From UBA1573 sp034005165 (lineage in GTDB: Bacteria > Pseudomonadota > Alphaproteobacteria > Micavibrionales > Micavibrionaceae), in contig JAVEVE010000001.1 of assembly GCA_034005165.1 (NCBI GenBank), positions 372,001 to 436,000 of the forward strand: a DNA stretch of 64,000 nt, read 5' to 3'. How positions within the stretch are numbered: position 1 is the first letter of the stretch; the number at the start of each line of letters is the position of its first letter. The position numbers and the translations under genes are program-made. The notes under the pieces were generated by a model, which was given only the letters and a program-made list of their open reading frames with translations, had not been told where the DNA came from and searched no databases. Below are positions 49,754 through 59,676 of this stretch, piece by piece.

Positions 49754-51260
49754 GCTCCATCCAGAAGATTCTTTTGCCCGAGCTTCTTTCATCAATATTT
49801 TTAATAGCAGCCATTTTCTGAACATAAGGCATTCCTCCTTTATGGACACGCAGCACATCAACACTCATGCTCCAATCTGCTCTATGACGCAAGAAATCAC
49901 TATATTGAACAGCCTCAACATAATAGTCCGCGCCAAAATCCATATTGGTTGCCAGATGATTGCTGGAAACCTGACGGCACCCGTGATACAAATCACCAAC
50001 CTCAGTTTCATGCCTGTCAGAAATATTTTCTCCCCTGATAAGAACTTCGTCTCTTGACGCAACTGTAAAAGCGGGACACATATTCTTCGATTTTTGCAAG
50101 ACCGCAATCTGATTCCTATCCGGATCAGTCTCTGTAACAAATTCTTTCTTCTCCGGATCATAATCAGCTAAATAGCTGCTATGCCCGACAGTATGAATAC
50201 TGCACAACCCGACAGCACCCGCACCATATTTCCCGTCATTCCCGAACATATATGTCTGATCAACATTCACAGATGGACAACTGACAAATGGCATTTGGCT
50301 ATCTATACCCAATTCGATATTTTTTTGTTGCTGAATATAGGCTTCTGTCAGCCCTTCATCACCGATGTAAGAGCCAACCAATTCCTCTCGTGAATAATAA
50401 ATCGTAGGAATAACCAGATTATCCAGAGCTCCTACTTTTTGCAGAGATTGTTTCAGCTTGTGAACTTGGGAAATCAAGGCTCGCCAGGAAAGTGGATCAA
50501 CGCGGTTTGCACCGACTTCCTGAAAATCAGGCGCGCCCTCAAGAGATCCCTCATGCAGCTTGAATGCACGCACGCCCATACTGTTCAACTTGTTTATAGT
50601 CCCGATAACATTACGATAATTTTCGGCCCAAACCGTAATCGTAATCTGGATAGGATCTCCCTGCTCCACAGCATGCCGAATTGTATTCAGGGTTGATGCT
50701 TGTGCTCCTGATTTGCCTCTAAGCCTGTCATTCACCTCTGCATCAACTGCATCATCAATACTGATATTTACGCGGTGCATTTGCCCGCTTTCAATTGCTG
50801 TCCTATATGACATTTCGTAATTTTCACGAGAACTTGCACCGTTAGTTGCAGTGATAGCAGACAACCCCAGAACATTTGCCCGATCAAACAAATCCTTGGT
50901 CTGCTGAGGCACTATAGTTGGCTCCAGGCCCAGAATATAAACCTGTTGGATAGCATCACCATGTCCCAAGACATGTTCTTCAAACATACGTGCAGAATTT
51001 GTGCGCTGATTAGTTGGCCGTCTTGCAGACGTATCAATTGCTTTTCCATGGGCCAAATCCGGCTTGGCGTAACATCCCGGACAAGCAAGATTACACGCAT
51101 TCAACCACTGAACCGTTAACCGTTTCGGATGGTAAGCAGCAAGTTCCCTATACGGGTTCTGATCTTGCTTGATGCCATCAATAATCGACGTCTTTTTATC
51201 ACTCCCCGTAAACATGCCGGAGGCGTACCTAAGGGGCTTTCTTTTTGATCCATCACTCAT
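49743..51260 (-). CDS. radical SAM enzyme of unknown function, SPASM-like C-terminal cysteines
   Basis: CxxxCxxC cluster motif in NACNLACPGCYA (C56, C60, C63) within a partial TIM-barrel. The usual GGEP is replaced by LGLEPT. Four later cysteines (about C328 in VSCPSVNV, C353 in GLCSIH, C395 in NMCPAF, C428 in YHGCRQ) could bind an auxiliary cluster. I chose the ATG at 51260, giving 505 residues; the frame is open to 51347. Convergent with an ABC exporter and phosphatase. A tandem-repeat small ORF lies directly upstream on the same strand. Target (peptide, protein or small molecule) unknown. Confidence 0.8.
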   Translation of the reverse strand: MSDGSKRKPLRYASGMFTGSDKKTSIIDGIKQDQNPYRELAAYHPKRLTVQWLNACNLACPGCYAKPDLAHGKAIDTSARRPTNQRTNSARMFEEHVLGHGDAIQQVYILGLEPTIVPQQTKDLFDRANVLGLSAITATNGASSRENYEMSYRTAIESGQMHRVNISIDDAVDAEVNDRLRGKSGAQASTLNTIRHAVEQGDPIQITITVWAENYRNVIGTINKLNSMGVRAFKLHEGSLEGAPDFQEVGANRVDPLSWRALISQVHKLKQSLQKVGALDNLVIPTIYYSREELVGSYIGDEGLTEAYIQQQKNIELGIDSQMPFVSCPSVNVDQTYMFGNDGKYGAGAVGLCSIHTVGHSSYLADYDPEKKEFVTETDPDRNQIAVLQKSKNMCPAFTVASRDEVLIRGENISDRHETEVGDLYHGCRQVSSNHLATNMDFGADYYVEAVQYSDFLRHRADWSMSVDVLRVHKGGMPYVQKMAAIKNIDERSSGKRIFWMELKA

Positions 51261-51289
51261 TTTATTACACACTAACTCAATATAGAAAT

Positions 51290-51511
51290 TTATCGGGATA
51301 TTCTGTATAAAACCCTCTTCGACTTTACTTTGCGCAACAAGACACACTTGCCAATCAACTTGCCAATCAACTTGCCAATTAACTTGTCTGTGAACTGGCT
51401 TGCTAAATCAAACACAAACACTACCAATGGTTCTATATGGGAAAAGATACTGTCATAACTCCAAGTAATTTGTCCACATATCTCCACTTCGACCGCTGCT
51501 TTCACAGCCAC
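51290..51511 (-). CDS. possible small ORF with KLIG tetrapeptide repeats, 73 aa
   Basis: GTG-initiated frame directly upstream of, and on the same strand as, the radical SAM gene. It contains three tandem KLIG units, then CVLLRKVKSKRVLYRISR, giving a cationic C-terminus. No Shine-Dalgarno is visible. The peptide repeat follows from a 12-base DNA repeat, and a second 12-base triplicate occurs elsewhere in non-coding DNA, so this may be spacer slippage and not a gene. The position is what one would expect of a RiPP precursor, but I regard it as a weak candidate. Confidence 0.2.
   Translation of the reverse strand: MAVKAAVEVEICGQITWSYDSIFSHIEPLVVFVFDLASQFTDKLIGKLIGKLIGKCVLLRKVKSKRVLYRISR
51355..51390. 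repeat. three tandem 12-bp repeats upstream of the radical SAM gene
   Basis: Unit ACTTGCCAATCA (plus strand) repeated three times, the last copy with one change (ATTA for ATCA). A change in copy number would keep frame in the overlapping small ORF and shift spacing to the downstream start by about one helical turn. Confidence 0.8.
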
Positions 51512-51709
51512 TCAGAGGATAAGACAAACTAACAAGGAGATTGTGCAGAGATATGGAAATTTAGATTTGAAAAAAATCTTATGCATTTCATAGGTTTTGA
51601 GTTTTTCGAACGGCAGTCACACCAAAATCCCCTGCCACACGATCAAAAAGCGCCAAACGAAGGACAAGAATTTTCTGCCCTTCGTCAAAAGGCGGGATAT
51701 ACTAGCCCG

Positions 51710-52552
51710 ATGTACCGAGCCCCCATTCAAACGCTTGCCCTGACAACAATAGCTTTAATGCTTGCCTCCTGCTCATCCCCATCGGACAGGCTTGAACTGG
51801 CAACAAGAATTGCGGCATCAGCAAATCTCGATCAAAGAACCTACACCCTACCCGATTACACAATCAAAAGCTGGTCACGGATCACAGATCAGGAGCATCC
51901 CGTCAACATTTACATCGAGGGGGACGGATTTGCATGGGTCAACAAAAACACTCCATCCCGAAACCCGACCCCTAAAAATCCGATCGGCCTGAAATTAGCC
52001 TCCATCGACCCGTCTCCCAACGTCATATATCTGGCGCGTCCATGCCAATTCTTGGAGACAGGAAACATGCAGTCTTGTAAGCAACAAGATTGGACATCAG
52101 CTCGTTTCTCGATGAAAATCATCAACACTTATAATCTGCTGCTGAACCAAATATCTCCCGCACAAGACGGACAAAAATTCAATCTGATCGGCTTTTCCGG
52201 AGGGGCAAATATCGCTGGACTTCTGGCATCGCGCCGCAATGATATTTTGAGCCTGAGAACAGTCGCCGGAAACATAGATAATACGGCTTTCACAAAATAT
52301 CATCACGTCACCTCCATGCCAGAATCCATGGATGTGGCTAACTACACAAAGGACATACATCATATACCTCAAATCCATTTTGTCGGAGAAAAGGACACCA
52401 TCATCCCTCCACAAATTGCCAGTAGCTATCTCGAAAAAACACCTGACACACAATGTATAAAAGTCCGGATTATTCCGGACATCTCCCATACACAAGGCTG
52501 GGAAACTGTCTGGCCAGAACTTTTAAAAATTCCTGCAAATTGCGCAGACTAA
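51710..52552 (+). CDS. lipoprotein alpha/beta hydrolase
   Basis: Predicted envelope lipoprotein: signal MYRAPIQTLALTTIALMLAS with lipobox ending LASC. Residues ~60-270 form an alpha/beta-hydrolase: INIYIEGDGFAW-like first strand, the nucleophile elbow LIGFSGGANIAG, a late Asp in HFVGEKDTIIPP and catalytic His in DISHTQGW. I chose the ATG at 51710, giving 280 residues; the open frame upstream lacks a signal. Substrate unknown. A strong terminator overlaps the stop. Confidence 0.8.
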   Translation: MYRAPIQTLALTTIALMLASCSSPSDRLELATRIAASANLDQRTYTLPDYTIKSWSRITDQEHPVNIYIEGDGFAWVNKNTPSRNPTPKNPIGLKLASIDPSPNVIYLARPCQFLETGNMQSCKQQDWTSARFSMKIINTYNLLLNQISPAQDGQKFNLIGFSGGANIAGLLASRRNDILSLRTVAGNIDNTAFTKYHHVTSMPESMDVANYTKDIHHIPQIHFVGEKDTIIPPQIASSYLEKTPDTQCIKVRIIPDISHTQGWETVWPELLKIPANCAD

Positions 52553-52576
52553 AAGAGCCCCTTTCGGGGCTCTTTT
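52551..52576. terminator. bidirectional terminator
   Basis: Perfect stem AAAAGAGCCCC / GGGGCTCTTTT with a TTTC-type loop. It ends the hydrolase gene and the convergent autotransporter remnant. Confidence 0.9.
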
Positions 52577-52602
52577 AAAATTCTCTGAGTGCGAATGCTG
52601 TC

Positions 52603-53202
52603 TTAGAACTTGTAATCAGCTCTGATATGACCTGTGTGAGAGTTATACTCATCTTTCACTTCGACACCATAATCAGCAGACAATTCCCAGTTATCATCCA
52701 TTGCATAGCTGATTGCAGCTCCGACATTGAATGTTCCTTGAGCCGGATCAACGCCATCTGTAGAGAAAGCGCTACCGCCTGCAATAAAGGTTGATGTCGC
52801 ATCAATGCTGTCACCAATCAGGTCATAGCGATATCCTGTATTCAAAGACGGACGGAGTCTTGCCCCTGAATCGGTAATAAAATCCCATGATACTTCTGCA
52901 CCCAAACCGATTTCAAACACATCAAGATCATCGCTTTCGACATCAAGACCAGCACCACCAGCCCCTTTTTCAGAGTAGTCATCAATTGAAAGATGCTGAT
53001 AGTTCATCAGAGCTTTCGGGCTGAAAATGGTTTTGCTGAACAGAGGAATGTCATGCCCCGCTTCAACATACAGACCATATTGATCCGCGTCAAAGTCCGC
53101 ATCTGCATTCAATCCGGCAACACCACCAACATTGTGACGAACCTGATCGATTGTGTTGTGTGAATAGGAAACATTACCGCTCACATAGGTACGAGAGTTA
53201 AT
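52603..53202 (-). pseudogene. autotransporter beta-barrel, C-terminal fragment after an in-frame TAG
   Basis: Same reading frame as the upstream 810-codon passenger ORF, separated only by a TAG at 53203-53205. It is the rest of a type V autotransporter barrel: alternating strands such as YVSGNVSYSHNTI, YGLYVEAGHDIPLF and LSADYGVEVKDEY, ending in the aromatic terminus HIRADYKF required for outer-membrane insertion. A GTG at 53184 could start a 193-residue product, but without signal peptide or passenger it could not function alone. Confidence 0.75.
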
Positions 53203-55635
53203 CTAATAATCACCGTAAACAGAAATGTTATATGAATTCATATCAGACTTGGTCGTATTAACATTGTCGGATTTGATATGAGAGTCAGCATATCCAAGAG
53301 CGATACCAACTGTTGCATCCTTAGCAATTCGATCACTATCAACACCAATCGAGAAGCCATGAGAGTCAGCAGAATATCCGTCAGCACCTTTTCTGGCATC
53401 CTGTTCAGAACCTCTGACGAACCCTTGGAACCAGGCTTTCAGACCATCCGTAACATCACCTGAAGAAGCTCCAGTTTCACCATGACGCAGACCTTTAACA
53501 CGGTTCTGAGCCATAAGGTTATGTTGATCAGCGACATCAAGACTTGTTTGGACAGAACCCGAGTCAACAGATGGCTTGGTTGCATCTAACATATCGTTCA
53601 GCTCGCCAACAGTAGATGCTATTGCCAAGTTGGAAATCACCTGTCCAAGGCTTGTGTCGGATGTCGAAGACAGACTATCCAGAACTTCACCCACTCCTGT
53701 ATTGCCGGAATCAACCCCAACAGAGGAAATAGCGGCTTTGGTTACGTCCAGATCAAAGTTAGACCCGTTTGCAGTCAAAGCAAAGCTATACAGCAAAGAG
53801 TTATCTGTAACAGAAACAGCATCAGTTGCCACACCGCCGCCGGTGAATGCGCTCAGCAACGTACCTTCTGCAACGCCACCGGTTACATTAAACTGAACAT
53901 CAGCAGAGCCAAGGTTAATGTTACCCGCAGAATTCAAGACACCGATATCAGCAGTCTCAAGAGTACCCAGAGTGCCGGCATCTTTAACACCGATAACATA
54001 AGTTCCGTTACCACTGATACTGTTGGCTGAAATTGTCTTACCGGCAGCAAGACTTGTAGTACCATCACTGGCCATAGAGCCAGTCAAGGTCACATCTTGC
54101 ATAAACTGCGCTGTAGAGTTTGGATCAACATAGATTAAATCAATCGCATTACTGTCACCGATTTCACCTAGGAATTTCACAACATGGTTAGCATTACCGA
54201 CACCAACATTGATGCTCTCACCACCACCGGCGACACCATCAATGGTACCGGATACAACTTGTGTACCGCTACCAAAGAAATCAAGAGTATCATCGGTCCC
54301 CATAAGGATTTGGTTGACATAAACATTGCCGTTAAACTGCGCATGATCTACAGCCACATTATCCAGAAACTCGAATGTCCCGATAGAGGCAGAAGATGTT
54401 CCAATATTCCCGGTAAAAATCGATGTTGCGCCACCATTTGGATTAGACCTGATAGTCCCGTCGCCGTCAGCATACGCAACAAAATTAGTAAGAAAGTTCG
54501 AATCACCTGCGTAATACTCGACAGTCCCTGTTCCTTTCAGAACAGTTGTCGTTGCATTCAAATCCCCTTGGGCCAGACTCAAGGTATTTGTATCAATTAA
54601 AACTTTTTGCAACTTATGGGTATCACCGATATTCCCCGTAACCAAAATTAGATCATCATAGAGGTTAAGAGTACCCACACCATCTGATGCCCCATCAATA
54701 TCAAAGTTCCCGATAACGGTAGACAGAACATTTACGGTCGTCCCGCTTCCCAAAGTAACACCTGTGGCTGTAAGATCTATACCATCAAGATTAAGAGCGG
54801 TTCCGGAACCTGTTAGGGTAATATTTGTAATAGCGTCAGAAGAACCCCAATTCTCTGTTGCTGTTACTGCATTTCCGCCGGTAATAACAACCTTCGAGGC
54901 AGAACCTGCATTCCCGTCAATCGTAAAATTAACATCAATATCCCCACCGGAGGTATTAAATGTCAGAGTATTCAGCATCCCGCCACCGGTTCCAAGGAAA
55001 ATACCATCTGCAGTCGAAATATCTTTTTTGAGAACAGCAGACATATCAACACCGGAAGCCCCATCATCAAGAATGAAGTCGCTGATGGAATGAGCACCAC
55101 CAATAGCACCGTTAAATATCGCACGACCACCATCGGTATAAATCAGGATATGACCTTCACCATCAGCACCACCATCAATAGTGCCATATACGTTTTGGTC
55201 GGCAGTACCGTACATTACCAATGTAGATTTCCCACCGCCTGCATTGTCAGACATAGTGAGTCCGCTGTTAAAGCGAACGGTTGACCCAAAGAAGTTAAAA
55301 GTGGCATCCCCCAATACACCCGCAGACATAGATGCTGCTCCGGTAAATGTGGCATTACTATTAGCATCAAGAACAGCATATGCACCCGCTGCATCCCCAG
55401 AAGAAAGCGTAAAGTCACGCCCCACCGCAAGATTTTCATAAGCAACGTATGTAATGCCTCTGCCGTTGGTATCCTCGCCATTGATGATATTTAGATCACG
55501 ACCGATAATAACAGCATCAGATATCGAGTAGATGGAGTGGTTATCACCATCATTAATGGTAAACGTCAAATCGCCGCCGATATTAACATCCCCTGTATAC
55601 ACGTTCAGGTTAGAGTTATCAGCCCCGAGAAACAC
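53203..55635 (-). pseudogene. autotransporter passenger and start of barrel, lacking signal peptide, ends at in-frame TAG
   Basis: Beta-helix passenger rich in Gly/Asn/Asp/Thr (VNIGGDLTFTINDGDNHS, repeated GDATF, GNIGTS and GTIDG motifs). A linker and the first barrel strands follow (GLKAWFQGFVRGSEQDAR, SIGVDSDRIAKDATVGIALG). It stops at SYNISVYGDY, where homologues continue with more strands. A single C-to-T change (CAG to TAG) would explain the stop. The frame is open upstream to ~55690 but no signal peptide is present; passenger sequence begins abruptly after the ialB stop, suggesting a 5' deletion. Confidence 0.75.
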
Positions 55636-55715
55636 TGTGACAGACCCTGTCCCTGCATTTACTGTATTAGAATCAGTAATATTCCCTGTACAGCAGTAAA
55701 AACAAAGCCTTGAGT

Positions 55716-56297
55716 TTAAAGCAATTCGGCAACTTTACTGCCAAATCCCCCTAATGACATCTCTATTTTATACGCCTGACCAGATGTGCTATGAAAAATA
55801 ACCAGCATTTTTCTACCATTGATCATAGAGTCCAACATCTCATCTGAAATTTCAAAAATAGCTGCGCACCCTGCATCAGTACACGTCCTAAAAGGCACTG
55901 AAATTGGCTTCAGGTCAGAAACTTGAATTTCAACCCCCTTATCAAGGAGCACGCCTAATGGAGATAAAATAACAGCACGCGCCTTATCAGAGGATTTGTC
56001 AGAAAATCCAACAGCCATTTCAACCAATCTTTTCCCATTCTCCTTTAAGGAAATATTTTGGAAAATCTCGCATCGCTGAGATTCTTTTTCACATCGCTTA
56101 ACCCACGCATCAGGAACGACAGCCCATTCCCCGTCATGATCGGCAGAAATATCTCCGGCCTTCAAACTTGTCGTAACATCTCTATGATCTAATGCACGCC
56201 TCCCATTATCGCCGGAACCATCAGAGCTCAAGAAAAAATAGCTCACTCCCAGAATAACAAGAAAAACGACCCCAGAAACGATATATCTCACACGCAT
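55716..56297 (-). CDS. invasion-associated locus B (IalB) family protein
   Basis: Membrane-anchored periplasmic protein of the IalB family (Bartonella virulence factor relatives, widespread in alphaproteobacteria). TM/signal anchor MRVRYIVSGVVFLVILGVSY, then the domain with GEWAVVPDAWVKRCEKESQRC, KRLVEMAVG, SPLGVLLDKGVEIQV, FRTCTDAGCAAIFE and a VIFHSTSGQAYKIEMSLGGF end. Paired cysteines are typical. The ATG at 56297 has a GGAGG Shine-Dalgarno; the frame extends to 56375. It sits downstream of acrB after a terminator. Confidence 0.82.
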   Translation of the reverse strand: MRVRYIVSGVVFLVILGVSYFFLSSDGSGDNGRRALDHRDVTTSLKAGDISADHDGEWAVVPDAWVKRCEKESQRCEIFQNISLKENGKRLVEMAVGFSDKSSDKARAVILSPLGVLLDKGVEIQVSDLKPISVPFRTCTDAGCAAIFEISDEMLDSMINGRKMLVIFHSTSGQAYKIEMSLGGFGSKVAELL

Positions 56298-56310
56298 ACG
56301 AACCCTCCGG

Positions 56311-56351
56311 TAAATAAAAACAAAGCCGGTCCATTTAATAACAGACCGGCT
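56311..56351 (-). terminator. terminator of the acrAB operon
   Basis: On the minus strand the stem AGCCGGTC / GACCGGCT is followed by TTGTTTTTA. It lies between acrB and the ialB-like gene. Confidence 0.75.
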
Positions 56352-56450
56352 ACGTATCAATTTATTTATTTCCAATATGGGGGATTATACACCAAAAGGA
56401 TAGCGTTCCTTATGAATGCCCACCCATAGCAGGTCCTTGAGGATCATCAT

Positions 56451-59400
56451 TCACGCCCCCCTGTTTTTTTTGCGAAAGATTTTTTCAATCATCACATAAA
56501 ACATCGGAACAAAGAAAATCGCTATGAATGTTGCAGCAATCATCCCGCCCATCACAGAAATCCCGATGGCATTTTGCGCAGCAGCCCCTGCCCCCGATGA
56601 TAAGGCCAATGGTGTAACTCCAAGGATAAACGCCATAGATGTCATGATAATTGGACGGAAACGCAAACGTGCCGCCATGGAAATAGATTCCATCATCTCA
56701 TGCCCCGAATCACGCAACTCCTTTGCGAACTCGATAATCAAAATTGCATTCTTTGCCGTCAATCCAACAGTCGTCAATAACGCCACTTGGAAATACACGT
56801 CATTCGACAAATGCAGAGAAAATCCTGCCCATCCGAAATAATTAGCAAGGAAATTCATCAATGAAGCCGACACAACAGTCCCCAGAATCCCCAAAGGCAA
56901 TGTCAGCAGCACAGCAAACGGAACAGCCCAGCTTTCATACAAAGCCGCCAGACACAAGAACACAACCAGGATAGAAATACTGTACAGCATCAGAGATGTA
57001 CTGCTGGCAGCACGTTCTTCAAATGAAATCCCCGTCCATTCAATTCCGTATCCCGCAGGCAGCTTGTTTACAATCTCTTGCGCAGCCTCCATCGCCTCCC
57101 CCGTGCTCACACCCGGCGCCGCACCACCTTGAATATTCACAGAAGATGTACCGCTGAATCGCTCAAGCTTAGGAGATCCGAAAGTCCATTCGGATGTTGA
57201 AAACGCACTAAACGGAACCATGTCCCCTGAACTGTTACGCACATACCATTTTTTCAAATCTTCCGGCATCATACGCGCTGATGCCTCGGATTGCAGGTAA
57301 ACTTTTTTGATACGTCCGTCATCAAGGAAGTCATTCACATAGCTTGACCCCCACGCGATTTGAAGCGTTCTGTTGATGTCACTTAAAGACAAGCCCAAAG
57401 CCGATGCCTTCTCGCTATCAATATTGATTTTATATTGAGGCACATCATCCAGTCCGTTCGGGCGCACAGCTGTCATACGCGGATCTTGTGCCGCCATCCC
57501 CAAAAATTGATTACGTGCTGCCATCAAGGCCTCATGCCCGTGCGCCGCGCGATCAACCAACTGGAACTCAAAACCGGAAGAATTCCCAAGTTCGCGAATT
57601 GGCGGTGGAGCAATCGGATACACGGTCGCATCCTTGATCTGGGATAATCCCCCGAATGCAGCTCCTTGAATGGCTGTCACAGATTGGTCAGGGCGTTTCC
57701 GTTCATCCCAATCCTTCAACCCCACAAATCCGAAACCGGCATTCTGCGCAGACCCAGCAAACGAAAATCCGACAACTGTAAATAAGTGCTCGACATTCTC
57801 GCCTTGCTGATCGAGGAAATAATCTTCGACCTTCTTCATGGATTCAAGCGTCCGTTCGGCCGTAGATCCGGCAGGCGTATTGGCCATCAAATACATGTAC
57901 CCCTGATCTTCGTTCGGCAAGAATGATGTCGGGAGTCCGGAGAAAATCCAAATCATCCCACCAACCAGCAAAACATAAATACCTGTAAAGCGCATAATGC
58001 GGCGCGCCATGTAGGTTGTAGTCCGCTCGTAAAAATCCCTCAACTTGTTAAATTGGCGATTAAACCATGACAAGAAAGCGAGATTTTCGAGTTTCTTCGC
58101 ATCATCATCATGGCGGTGAGGCTTTAACAGGGTCGCACATAAACAAGGAGAAAGAACCAAAGCCACCAAAACAGACAGCCCCATGGCAGAGACAATTGTA
58201 ATAGAGAATTGGCGGTAAATTGCCCCCGCAGACCCGCTAAAGAACGCCATCGGAATAAAAACAGTTGAAAGAACAACAGCAATTCCAATCAATGCCCCCG
58301 TAATTTGCTTCATGGATTTTTTGGTTGCCTCCTTTGGTGACAACCCTTCATCCTTCATAATACGCTCGACGTTTTCAACGACGACAATCGCATCATCCAC
58401 CAGCAACCCGATGGCCAAAACCATAGCAAACATCGTCAACACGTTAATCGAGTACCCGAAAGCCAATAAAATTGCGAACGTTCCCAGCAACACGACAGGA
58501 ACAGCAATCGTTGGAATAAGCGTTGCCCTGAGATTCTGTAAGAATAACAACATAACAAGAAACACAAGGACAATCGCCTCGATCAAAGTATGCTCAACAG
58601 ATGTAATGGATTTTTCAATAAACGGGGTCGCGTCTATCGGGTACATATATTCAACGCCTTCAGGCAAGAACTTGACTAACTCTTCAACACGCGCCTTAAC
58701 AGCATCCGCCGTATCAAGAGCATTTGCACCCGTCGCCAAAGAAATTGCCATCCCGGCCGCAGGCTGGCGTTTATAGCGAGCAATGCGATCATAATCTTCC
58801 GTACCAATCTCGACTTTGGCAACATCTTTGACACGCAATTGGGACCCGTCTGTATTCACCCGCAAGACAATATTCTCGAAATCCTGAACTGTCTCGAGGC
58901 GCGATTGGGCTTTAATCGTCGCATTCACTTGCTGCCCTTCAATAGCAGGCATCCCGCCAAGCTGCCCCGCGGCAATATCGGTGTTTTGCACATCAATTGC
59001 GCTATACACATCAATCGGAGTCAGGTTGTAGCTGTAGAGTTTAGAAGGATCCAACCAGACACGCATAGCGTTCTGTCCACCAAACACGCGCACACTCCCG
59101 ACACCGTTGATCCGTGAAATAGGGTCCTGAAATTTTGATACCAGCAAATCGCTGATTTTCTGGTTACTCATCGCCCCGTCTTTGGAATAAAACCCGACCA
59201 CAAGCAAGAAACTGTCATTGGACTTGGTAACGCTCACCCCTTGCTGCTGCACCTCTTGAGGCAATGTCGAGACGGCAGAGGACACTTTGTTCTGTGTTTG
59301 AACCTGCGCAATATCCGGATCAGTCCCAGGCTCGAAAGTCAGAGTGATGGACATCGACCCGTCTGAAGAACTGGCAGAAAAATAACGAAGATTATCAATC

Positions 59401-59612
59401 CCGGTCAGCTTCTGTTCGATAACCTGAGTTACTGCATTTTCAACTGTTGCAGCAGATGCTCCAGGGTAATTGGCACGAATAGAAACAGTCGGGGGCGCAA
59501 TTTTCGGATATTGCTCAATCGGCAAAGACCTGACAGCCAATAGCCCTGTCAGCATAATAACAATTGCAATCACCCACGCAAAGACAGGGCGCTCAATAAA
59601 AAAGTGGGACAT
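56451..59612 (-). CDS. acrB: RND multidrug efflux transporter, AcrB-type
   Basis: Inner-membrane proton-driven pump of the HAE1 family. MSHFFIERPVFAWVIAIVIML at the start, PGASAATVENAVTQVIEQKL in the porter domain. The TM4 proton-relay Asp pair is in IGLLVDDAIVVVENVERIM; the second half has LPNEDQGYMY and TTVGLTAKNAILIIEFAKEL. 1053 residues from the ATG at 59612; the frame runs to 59642. It follows the adaptor gene. No outer-membrane TolC gene is in the window, so the third component must be elsewhere. Confidence 0.96.
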   Translation of the reverse strand: MSHFFIERPVFAWVIAIVIMLTGLLAVRSLPIEQYPKIAPPTVSIRANYPGASAATVENAVTQVIEQKLTGIDNLRYFSASSSDGSMSITLTFEPGTDPDIAQVQTQNKVSSAVSTLPQEVQQQGVSVTKSNDSFLLVVGFYSKDGAMSNQKISDLLVSKFQDPISRINGVGSVRVFGGQNAMRVWLDPSKLYSYNLTPIDVYSAIDVQNTDIAAGQLGGMPAIEGQQVNATIKAQSRLETVQDFENIVLRVNTDGSQLRVKDVAKVEIGTEDYDRIARYKRQPAAGMAISLATGANALDTADAVKARVEELVKFLPEGVEYMYPIDATPFIEKSITSVEHTLIEAIVLVFLVMLLFLQNLRATLIPTIAVPVVLLGTFAILLAFGYSINVLTMFAMVLAIGLLVDDAIVVVENVERIMKDEGLSPKEATKKSMKQITGALIGIAVVLSTVFIPMAFFSGSAGAIYRQFSITIVSAMGLSVLVALVLSPCLCATLLKPHRHDDDAKKLENLAFLSWFNRQFNKLRDFYERTTTYMARRIMRFTGIYVLLVGGMIWIFSGLPTSFLPNEDQGYMYLMANTPAGSTAERTLESMKKVEDYFLDQQGENVEHLFTVVGFSFAGSAQNAGFGFVGLKDWDERKRPDQSVTAIQGAAFGGLSQIKDATVYPIAPPPIRELGNSSGFEFQLVDRAAHGHEALMAARNQFLGMAAQDPRMTAVRPNGLDDVPQYKINIDSEKASALGLSLSDINRTLQIAWGSSYVNDFLDDGRIKKVYLQSEASARMMPEDLKKWYVRNSSGDMVPFSAFSTSEWTFGSPKLERFSGTSSVNIQGGAAPGVSTGEAMEAAQEIVNKLPAGYGIEWTGISFEERAASSTSLMLYSISILVVFLCLAALYESWAVPFAVLLTLPLGILGTVVSASLMNFLANYFGWAGFSLHLSNDVYFQVALLTTVGLTAKNAILIIEFAKELRDSGHEMMESISMAARLRFRPIIMTSMAFILGVTPLALSSGAGAAAQNAIGISVMGGMIAATFIAIFFVPMFYVMIEKIFRKKNRGA

Positions 59613-59676
59613 GACACATTCACTCCGTTTGTATTCCCTCACAACGCAAAGGAATGTTCTAAGTCTATTTTTAAGT

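Larger units (their letters stand above)
51261..51709. other. divergent intergenic region between the radical SAM gene and the lipoprotein hydrolase
   Basis: About 450 bases. Holds three tandem 12-base units at 51355-51390 and a weak minus-strand small ORF (51290-51511). No clear promoter could be placed on either side. Confidence 0.4.

Noticed and set aside
53203..53205. In-frame TAG read as a recoded amino acid
   Set aside because: TAG is used as a normal stop by several intact genes here (frr, grpE, dnaJ, the DUF2336 gene), and only this one gene has an internal TAG, so mutation is the simpler explanation.
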